From contig JBEWZL010000300.1 in NCBI GenBank assembly GCA_045837725.1, forward strand, positions 434,001 to 498,000: a stretch of 64,000 nt of DNA, read 5' to 3'. Position 1 is the first letter of the stretch. The number at the start of each line of letters is the position of its first letter. The notes beneath the pieces were generated by a model, which was given only the letters and a program-made list of their open reading frames with translations, was not told the origin of the DNA and ran no database searches. This DNA is from Vermamoeba vermiformis. Lineage: Eukaryota; Tubulinea; Echinamoebida. Both the position numbers and the translations under genes were made by a program. Positions 56,398-64,000 of this stretch are shown one piece after another.

Positions 56398-58704
56398 TTA
56401 ATCCATTTTCTTTATGAGATCTGCCGCAATTTTTATAGCAGTGGCGATATCCGGGGCGTAGTATGCATCGAGCATTGCATCAGTACACTCAGGAATGAAC
56501 TGAGAGAGCGAAGATCTGACGCGCGAAGTTTTTCTGTAGGTGTTGTCTACGTACACAACCGGCCGACCAATCAGCGTGGCCATAATACTCGCGTGCAATC
56601 GATCAGCAATAACCACGCGACCGCGACTCAACATCATGTTGCCGATCTGCGTCCTGTACCACGTAATAGCCTCTGTTGACGGCACGAATTTGTGATACTG
56701 CAAGCGTCCAGGGTAAATATAGCCCATGTCTTGAATGACCGTCTTGTTCTTGTGCTCGAGCAATGGGAACGAGTGAATAGGAAAGTCCCACACTTCCGCA
56801 GACAGGCCGTACTTCTGCGCCAGTGCCTTGGGACTGTTTTCCGTATAATTGATCGCTACTTCACCGTCCGTGCGGAGCAAGTACAATATGTCCACGACAG
56901 GGTCTGTGTTGGGCAGTTGAGGTCCGAGCATGAAGGCCGAGTCAGGCACGAACGGAGCACGTGCGTACGTGAAATTTCCCTGCACGTACTTCTGCGATTC
57001 AAAGTCGCGAACCATCATAGTCAAGTCTTTGTGTTTGTACGCCTTCACCATCCTCGCAAGTCTGTTCGGGTCATTGTAATGCACGGACTGTGGCAGCATG
57101 ACTATAGTCGTGTCTTTGAGCGTGGCAGTAACGCGCGTTCGATAATTGTCTGAGCTGAGATAGATGTCACCAAAATTACCGCCGCCGTGCAAAAATACCA
57201 CGCCACCATCGCCCTGTCAATGACGCGTGTCAATACTAATCCATTGGCAATAAACGCAAAAATCAAAGTATCGTGTGTTAGTTATAAATTTAACTTTGTA
57301 GATCTTGTTCAAATTTGTGTGCTATGCGGATCGATTTCAGATCACTTTTTAAATCAAAGTCGTGTGCGGAGAGGGACTTACATTAGGCACATTATGCAGT
57401 GCAGAGTGCGGCAGTGGAGGTCGCCGTGGCACTTGACCATACACGCTGAACATGAGGCTTTGTCCGACGTAAATGAATGCATCGCCCAAGTTCCAGTGAT
57501 TCGGGAAGTCCAATATAGTAAAGTTTTTACCGCGATGGAAGTGCGGCATAACGAGCTCGATGTACGCAGATCTGGTCTTCTGCAAGCACTGCAGTCGATA
57601 CATATTGCGTTGAGCAGCGGGCATGTTGCGGTCATTGAAGTCTACTGTCATGTTCTTGAACGGTTTCGGTGGTTTAAAGTCACGTGCGTTGAACCAAGTC
57701 ACGTGGACGGACAAGATCAGCGTGGATGCGATCACCACCAAAGCAATGGTCCAATATGAAACAGCACTATTATGTTGTTTTTCCTTATTTGGCAAGTTCT
57801 CTGTAACGGCTAATTGATCGTCAGTTTGGCTCTTAATAGAACAATAGGCAGCCATTAATAGCACTGAAGTTGACACCAGTGTTGCGATCAGATGCGTGCC
57901 AACGAGTGTTACGAGTGCGACTGTAATAGCAGTGATAGTATGTATAATCATCTCTGTGAACTGCGTAGTAGTTTGCCGATCAGTTCTCTTGCAAATCCAC
58001 TGCGATAATGTAGCGAGGGCCCAGAACGCCAACAAAGAGTTGTCAGGAGTCACATTTTGCTTGAATAATTGCCTTTCATCTGCTGAAGTCAACATAGTAA
58101 GACAGATAACTAGGACTGCATAGCCAAATTCGGTTAAGTCGGGATTGTTTGCCGGATTTTGCTGGTTGGTACGAGTGGACAAATTCCGGGTCTCATGAGC
58201 TATAAGGACTGACGTAGCAGCTATAATGATTTCTGCGATTGATATTTGTGCGCCAAAGCTGAAGATCATGGTGCCGATAATGCCGAAAAGTAACGCTCCG
58301 AGCCGACTTCGGGATCTCGAGGAGATTACGTTTGTGATACTAAATAGTATGAGCTGTACGATATATTAGTAAGCTTGTCTCGTAAAAAATGTAATTAATT
58401 AAATGATTAAAATTAAATTATGAATTTAACTCCTTACCGTAATAACTGCGTATGAGGCCGGATTCACCTTCGAGATTGACACGTAGAACATAATTACGTC
58501 TATGGCATGGAACAATATCAATTCAAGTGACGCAGTTTGTTGTCCTTCGCCCGTCCATAGTTTGACGCCGGATGTAATAAGAGTTACGATAGAGAACGAG
58601 AGCGCCAATAACAGGGGCGTGTACGATAAATGCACGACGTAATAAATAAATAATAGGCGGCCAATATTGGCGCCCAGAAGAGCTGTTAATTTTACCGCAG
58701 GCAT
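56398..58704 (-). CDS. Polysaccharide pyruvyl transferase family protein with N-terminal membrane domain
   Basis: The C-terminal half (about 57210-56398 plus the preceding exon) is a pyruvyl-transferase fold: NHWNLGDAFIYVGQ, VFLHGGGNFGDIY, TIVMLPQSVHYND, RDFESQKYV, FVPDSAFMLG, ADRLHASIMATLIGRPVVYV. The family adds pyruvyl ketals to sugar residues using phosphoenolpyruvate (bacterial ExoV/CsaB, yeast Pvg1). Upstream exons from the ATG at 58702-58704 encode about eight TM helices (LGANIGRLLFIYYVVHL; TALITVALVTL-type; WTIALVVIASTLILSVHVTW). The protein therefore combines a polytopic membrane part with the transferase on one chain. Five exons; complete. The intron carries TGACGCGTGTCA at 57221. 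Bacterial origin by transfer is possible but not shown. Confidence 0.82.
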
Positions 58705-58955
58705 CTGGCACAGATTCGACCTGAAAGTGTAAAATTAACCAGACAAGAACTAAATGAAGGTCTTGTGCTTCTCCTCTCGCAAATAAATATGAAAAGAGTT
58801 AATATTTAATTTTAAACGACGTCAATCACGCCAAATTTAGTCAAACGGCGGTCTGACTGAAAATTAACTTTATAAATTTAGATCTCGGCTCAGTGAACAA
58901 CAACGAGCAAAATCTAACAGAAAAGCATATATATTTCTATATGTAATACCAAAAG

Positions 58956-60876
58956 ATGTTTTCGTTTATCAAGCGAGCATGGTCCACGAGACCAAACAAA
59001 GATCAAAGCGAGAAAGAACCGAACGCGATCAGGATCGGCATTTTAGGTGCAGGTATGAGCACAAAATATATATATTAATAAGAAAGAGATTATGTTATGC
59101 TTTGAGCGAGTGTCAAAAGCAATTTAGATATTAATTTTTTTCTAGCATACCGGGAAACAGCAAACACAAATAATATTTAAAATTCATTATAATATTCAAA
59201 ATAATTAATAAATGTTTAGCGCGTATTGCGCCCAGTGCACTGATATTTCCTGCGAGATTGAATAAAGACGTAAAAATTGTCGCTGTGGCTGCAAGAGACG
59301 AACAAAAAGCTAAGAGCTTTGCAAAGAAGCATAAGTCAGTATCCCTATCATATACAATTTCGTATTTTCGAAATTAAGTAGCAGCTCTGACCTCGTCTAT
59401 TTTTTTTTTCTAGTATCCCAAAGGTCCATACTTCATATGACGATCTTATTAATGACCCAGAGGTCGATGCTATATATAATCCATTGCCTAATGGTCTGCA
59501 TTTTGAATGGACGATGAAAGCACTGGATGCGGGCAAGCACATTTTGTGCGAGAAGCCAATAGCCTCTAATGAACATGAGGCAAAACAAATGGCTGAAAAA
59601 GTATGTACCCGACAAGCACATATATGTAATTTAATATGAGTGTTTATAGTTAATTACAATAGGCTACCGAGAAGCGCAAAGTGTTGATGGAAGCGTTCCA
59701 TTACAAATACCATCCTGCAGTACAATACGTCAAGAATTTAATTGAATCCGGTCATATCGGTACGTGCGATAATAATCACGTGATTTATTGGCCCAATTTG
59801 AAATTGACACGTGTCAAACTTTGGATCCCGCAGAAATTGAATCGCGTACTATTTCGCTTACTCTGACATTAGGGACTATATTATAATGATGTTTGTTATA
59901 GGTGCTGTTAAATCTATTAGTGCCTCAATGAAATTGCCCTTGTGGCTCTACAAAGTTGAGTTTGGACCAAACGATATTCGATTCAATTACGATCTCGCTG
60001 GTATTAATACGACTAAAAAATATCTAAATTTTATCAATTTTATTCAATTGAGATATTTTTAGGCGGTATTACGATGGACGGTGGTTGTTACACGATCAAT
60101 GTGATGAGGTAACTTTGCAACGATTTATTTTAATTGAATGGACGATCTAATCAATATGTCATATTAAGATATATGATGGGCAAGGAGCCTATAGTCACTG
60201 AAGCTAAGCCAGGGCTATTAAAGCCTCAAGTCGATTACAAAATGGATTACAAACTCGACTTTGACGGTGTTGAAGGAGACGGTCACGTGGACTTTAAAGC
60301 CAATAGGTAAGACTATATATCTATCATACCTGATATACATTTACTGTATTAAGGATAATCTTTCATCGGCGACTAAATTGCAGATCCAGCGTTTAAGTCA
60401 AATTAATTTTTCCGGCCAGAAAATCATTTATTAAATACAAAATTGCCATATAATTCACTAAGCAACTTTTTTATTCGTATTTTATGGTTAACAATTGCTT
60501 AGATTGATGCCACAGCTGGATCTGGATGTGTTTGGTTCGGAAGGAAAAATCAACTTGAGCAACTTCGTCTTGCCACAAATGATGCACTCGATTACAATTA
60601 AAACTAATAGTGGTACCGAGACCAAGTCTATTTACGGCAACAACGACACTTCTTATGGCAACCAATTGAAGGCTTTTGTAAACGAGATCCGTAAAAGTGA
60701 AAAACAGCCTTATAATGAAGAGCTTAAGGTATAATAAGATATTATACATATGCTAGTACTATTATTGATATTCTTCGTAGAATTTGAGCAGTGCTGAAGA
60801 CGCTGTAAAGAACATGAAAGTGATCGACGATATTTACACTAAAGCTGGCCTGAAATTGCGAGGATTTAAAGAATAA
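58956..60876 (+). CDS. Gfo/Idh/MocA family NAD(P)-dependent dehydrogenase
   Basis: N-terminal Rossmann fold (IRIGILGA|ARIAPSALIFPARL across an intron), then VAVAARDEQKAKSFAKKH, NPLPNGLHFEWTMKALDAGK, the catalytic-region motif HILCEKPIASNEHEA, MEAFHYKYHPAV, and GGITMDGGCYTINVMRYMMG. This resembles dimeric dihydrodiol dehydrogenase and D-xylose dehydrogenase members. The Lys of EKP is the family's catalytic residue. About ten exons, complete. The real sugar or diol substrate is unknown. An intron carries TGACACGTGTCA at 59815. Confidence 0.88.
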
Positions 60877-61170
60877 TTTTAATTAGACGTGCATTTTATC
60901 GGCTAATAGAAGTAATTATACCGGATCTAGGTTCGATGCAATCGAATTTTAAGGACCGTAAACTGTACTGGCAGAGATCTCTGCGTTGATAAAAACTATT
61001 ATAGAATGGTCTGGTAGATATAATATAATATTATACAGCTCTTTAGTACTACACGCAGCAATTACCTTTGACGTAATCGTAACGATGGACTTTTAATCGA
61101 TTTAATAGAGGACTAATACTATATTACAAAGCTGCAACTAATTCTCTGCGAACTATCATGAAGAGCCTAA
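60877..61170. other. Convergent intergenic region, no gene seen
   Basis: Between the 3' ends of the dehydrogenase (+) and a small gene (-); AT-rich, nothing recognised. Confidence 0.4.
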
Positions 61171-61727
61171 TTACAATTGATTGTTGCTTTCTACCGTACT
61201 TTCTGCTTGTTGCGCGTCTGTTTCCTTGTCTTGTTGCAACAACTGTTCAGAATGATCCGCCTGAAAAAAGATCAGGTTAGAGAATTAACATCCACCATGA
61301 TATATTAAAGACTAGTAAGGTCAAATTATATAAAATAACAAAATATTTTCATTTACAACTGAAATTGAATTTCTTACCGCGGATTGACAAACTTCGTTAT
61401 CGCCGTCGACATATTCTTCGCTACTACTCTCATCTTCGACTTGTTTTTTCCTTCGCTCTTCGAAGAAATTAAATTTATTGTGCTTGTCTGGATTCGCCGC
61501 TGGTCGAAATCCGCTTCGTCCTTTTTTCGGTGCTTTTCCTCCGGCAAAATGATAATGACTCTAATAAATATTAAATTAATTATTATTAATATTTTAAATA
61601 ATTAAAATCTTACGCTAATTTGTTGTCGTCGGAGTTGATTCTTAGATGGCTTTCGCGGCGAAGTGGTCGAATAATTCATCTGTTTAACACTAGGGCTATA
61701 GCCCCAAAAATCTATTCCTTCTTGCAT
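61171..61727 (-). CDS. Small hydrophilic protein of unknown function
   Basis: Three exons from the ATG at 61725-61727: MQEGIDFWGYSPSVKQMNYS with TTSPRKPSKNQLRRQQ, then GGKAPKKGRSGFRPAANPDK and FFEERRKKQVEDESSEE, ending in a Gln/Glu-rich tail. About 125 residues, rich in Lys/Arg then Glu/Asp; probably disordered. No family recognised. The start is 23 bases from a perfect 20-base palindrome at 61751-61770. Confidence 0.5.
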
Positions 61728-61750
61728 TGTGACAGTTACGTATTATTCGT

Positions 61751-61770
61751 TAGTTCAACTAGTTGAACTA
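61751..61770. promoter_or_regulatory. Perfect 20-bp palindrome upstream of the small gene
   Basis: TAGTTCAACTAGTTGAACTA reads the same on both strands. It lies 23 bases before the ATG of the minus-strand gene at 61171-61727, where an operator-like site or an RNA hairpin in the leader would sit. No factor is known. Confidence 0.45.
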
Positions 61771-61888
61771 GTATTATTACAATACGGTCGTAGAAAAATC
61801 TGAGAATAAATATTATCAAGGCTGAAATAAAATTGATAAAATATCACGTGGTCGTTCTTTGTAAGTTCGATGCGTCACAACGGCTTCC

Positions 61889-62076
61889 GAGTCGAACCCG
61901 GGGCCCCTGGGTGAAAACCAGAAATGTTAACCGCCTACACCATATCGGATTTTTTCATGTTGGGTACTTGACCCCTGCGAAGTCCCATCACTTGCGTCAA
62001 ACTCTTATTTGCTTGTTTGCTTACCGATTGGACTTGCTGCTGGTGATCCTTCTCTGCTTCTATTGCTCTTTCGTAA
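61889..62076 (-). repeat. Inverted segmental duplicate of an ankyrin-gene segment with a truncated tRNA-Glu
   Basis: Read on the minus strand, this segment matches 54510-54697 with only a few differences in 188 bases. It copies about 50 bases of an ankyrin-gene exon, the adjoining splice donor and intron, and most of tRNA-Glu(TTC). The copy ends inside the T-arm (at TCGACTC); the acceptor 3' strand is replaced by unrelated sequence, so the tRNA is a pseudogene. No retrotransposon sequence or poly-A tail is seen at the ends. Confidence 0.88.
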
Positions 62077-62258
62077 CTATTTGAGGTCCCAATAGGATTA
62101 TTTTCGTGACCCTAAAATTCCAAGTGGATCCAACACCAAAGACGTATGGTGTTAGTTTTAAAGGCACAATGATAGGGCTAGTATAGAAAATATAATATTG
62201 TTATTACGATGGGTACAGTTATACTATGACCCAATTATTATAAGTATAAGTAAAGTTG

Positions 62259-64000
62259 TTATTTCGTCTTCTTGGCAGTGTCCCATTCATTCGTGAAAAT
62301 ATCTTCGATGTTGCGTGTCGTACGCATGCTGTTGAGCAGTTGCGAGGCCGACAACTGCGTCGTGAACAAAATGCCTTTGCTGCCACCACTGCCGTAGTAC
62401 ACGACCTTGATCAAGAACTGCGGGTCACCGTAGTTGATCAGTCGTCTTAAATTGGCACGCAAAGTATTGTGGGAAAGTCGTTGTTCGCCTTTTTTGCCCG
62501 TGCCGAGCTGGATGTAACCCTTGACTCTTGTTTGACCTTTGACAATAGCTGAAGGATTCATTCTATCACAACATTAGTATAATGGTATAAGCATAGTGTA
62601 TGTCGTACCTCTTGCCAACGACAATCTTCAACGGGTACATGGCTAACTTCACAGTGGTCAAAACAGCGGATCCGAACATGGAGTCAAGAGCGTTCCAGAA
62701 CTCCCTGCTTTCGATATGAATATAAACGCTATTGACCGTGAAATCAGCAGGCTTCGTGCCCTCAAACTCCAACACTAAGCCGTGTTGATCAGTATCTTGT
62801 GGCAATAACACATTGAACGCCTTGAGGTTGATCTTGGGTGGCAAGTTTGCATCGATCTATTGAACCATGATTAGATACATTGATTATTACTACAATATAG
62901 GTACTTACTACTTCCTCTTTCAATAACTTTGCAATGTACTCGACACCAATGTTCCATAAAATAATGACCAAAAGAATGTACGGCACGAGGGTCAATGGCG
63001 TAGAATAGAACTGTCGTATATTAAGTACCATAACGATAGTATTATAAGAGTATTTAGTACTTACCGGGAGGACCTTAAGGAAGTCAACTTGGCTCGTGAT
63101 CGATTTGAACATGAATGCTGGCCATGCGCTGTAACTGAGGTACCAACGCACTCGTTCACCAATGTAACCACCACCGGTAGGCAGGTAAACGGACAAATCA
63201 GGTGGCATTTGCATCTATTTGGCAAGTGTTAGGCATTGTGTTAATAACATAGATATTGATGACTTACATCCTCGTAGCCAGGAGGCAACAAGACCGACAT
63301 GAGACCGGTACGAATGACACCTTGGTACTTCTGGTATTGAATGCCAGCCATGATGACTCCAACACCAATGCCCATCATAACAAACGGGAACAAAAGCGAG
63401 TTCTAAAAATGAATTGTAAAGTCAGTTTACGTATTGAAATTTCACGGCGAGAAACTCACTTTGAACACGGTGGAAGAGATGTGAGCGAGCCATAAAAACA
63501 AGCAGCCACCGCCGAGCACGATCAACAAACGACTGTCCAATACGATGGCGAGGAAGATAGTGACCGTAGCAATAGGCACCAAGTATCTTAACGACGGTTA
63601 GCTTAAACTATAGTGATGACAAGTCAAATAAGTCATGCACGTACATTCCTTTACGCAACAATCGGCCTAGAATGGTACTCAAGAAACCAAATCCCACGAA
63701 GAAGCCAACGCGAGATTGGAACATGACGGAGATGATAAGTACGAGCCACGTGTAGATCGCGTTAGGCCACAATTTGTCAAAGTGACGGTAGTAGTCGTAT
63801 TTGTAGCCCTAGCAATCGTTAGTGATTGATGACGAGTATGAGTAGGACGTACCACCGTGAGGAAGATGTGGAAGAGAATCGAACTCAAGCCTGTCAAGAC
63901 GAACAAATGGGTCTTGAAAGCGATGGCCAAAGCGATTTGAATGAGTGCAAAAATGAATCTGTAGACGTAGTACCACGTGCGATTGCCGCAAACTTCGACT
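62259..64000 (-). CDS. C-terminal part of a multi-pass membrane protein, family not recognised
   Basis: The stop is at 62259-62261; the 5' part runs past base 64000. About nine exons are in view. The first encode closely spaced TM helices (FALIQIALAIAFKTHLFVLT; TWLVLIISVMFQSRVGFFVG; VIFLAIVLDSRLLIVLGGG-like). A conserved-looking lumenal or cytosolic stretch follows (QMPPDLSVYLPTGGGYIGER), another TM (LVPYILLVIILWNIGVEYI), and a soluble C-terminal part with beta-type strands (VNSVYIHIESREFWNALDSM; KGILFTTQLSASQLLNSMRT). I cannot place it in a family. Confidence 0.6.

Noticed and set aside
16143-61000. A carbohydrate gene cluster formed by L-galactose dehydrogenase, xylose isomerase relic, pyruvyl transferase and Gfo/Idh dehydrogenase
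   Set aside because: They are spread over 45 kb among unrelated genes with mixed strands; nothing supports joint regulation.
61889-61962. Second functional tRNA-Glu gene on the minus strand
   Set aside because: The copy lacks the 3' half of the T-arm and the acceptor strand, so it is a pseudogene.
1-64000. Retrotransposon or virus-derived elements
   Set aside because: No reverse transcriptase, integrase, capsid or long terminal repeat was recognised on either strand; the only mobile elements seen are short DNA-transposon MITEs.

Overview
This window looks like intron-rich nuclear DNA from a free-living protist. It is AT-rich and gene-dense, and most genes are broken by many short introns (about 40-250 bases) that start with GTACG or GTAAG and end in AG. 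It holds eukaryote-only genes (BUD31, SCYL1, an NAA60-like acetyltransferase, HMG-CoA synthase, RGS, SET and F-box proteins) and intron-borne eukaryotic tRNA genes, including an initiator Met tRNA. The mix of a TOM1/THH1-type receptor-like protein, plant-type L-galactose dehydrogenase, lipoxygenase and a MICAL-type monooxygenase suggests an amoeboid or similar protist, but I cannot name the lineage. Gene ends were joined by eye from frames, splice sites and family similarity, so exon edges are approximate.

Layout. 0-3.8 kb: the 3' end of a type I membrane protein (+), two diverged eS30-like copies (-), and an NAA60-like tail-anchored acetyltransferase (+). 3.8-9.3 kb: a CBM20-lipoxygenase fusion (-) with a 427-bp TTAA-flanked element in one intron, then a cupredoxin surface protein (-). 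9.9-12.4 kb: an SLC13 transporter (+), then a possible structured RNA. 12.8-21.6 kb: a minus-strand run of F-box/propeller protein, NADAR protein, L-galactose dehydrogenase, repeat-rich membrane protein and TOM1-like 7-TM protein. 22.7 kb: an hAT-like MITE with a perfect 8-bp target duplication. 23.1-26.6 kb: HMG-CoA synthase with three tRNA genes in one intron. 27-42.5 kb: DUF1232 protein, RGS-WD40 protein, PhzF-like enzyme, ankyrin protein, membrane-anchored MICAL-like monooxygenase, an unknown protein and a SET protein. 42.7-46 kb: a degenerate eEF1A-like protein and a CREST-type membrane protein. 46-48.7 kb: relics of class III aminotransferases and xylose isomerase around a small, probably abundant orphan protein. 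49-56.2 kb: SCYL1 and an ankyrin/proline-rich protein, both with tRNA genes in introns, then BUD31. 56.4-64 kb: a membrane pyruvyl-transferase-like protein, a Gfo/Idh/MocA dehydrogenase, a small hydrophilic protein, a duplicated tRNA-bearing segment and the 3' part of a multi-pass membrane protein.

The genes are not an operon or a single pathway. The cross-cutting signals are: all six intact tRNA genes lie in introns, in the same direction as the host gene; two short palindromes (TGACACGTGTCA and CC-W6-GG) recur mostly in introns; the CBM20-lipoxygenase and membrane-MICAL architectures are unusual; and several duplicated or decaying host genes are present.
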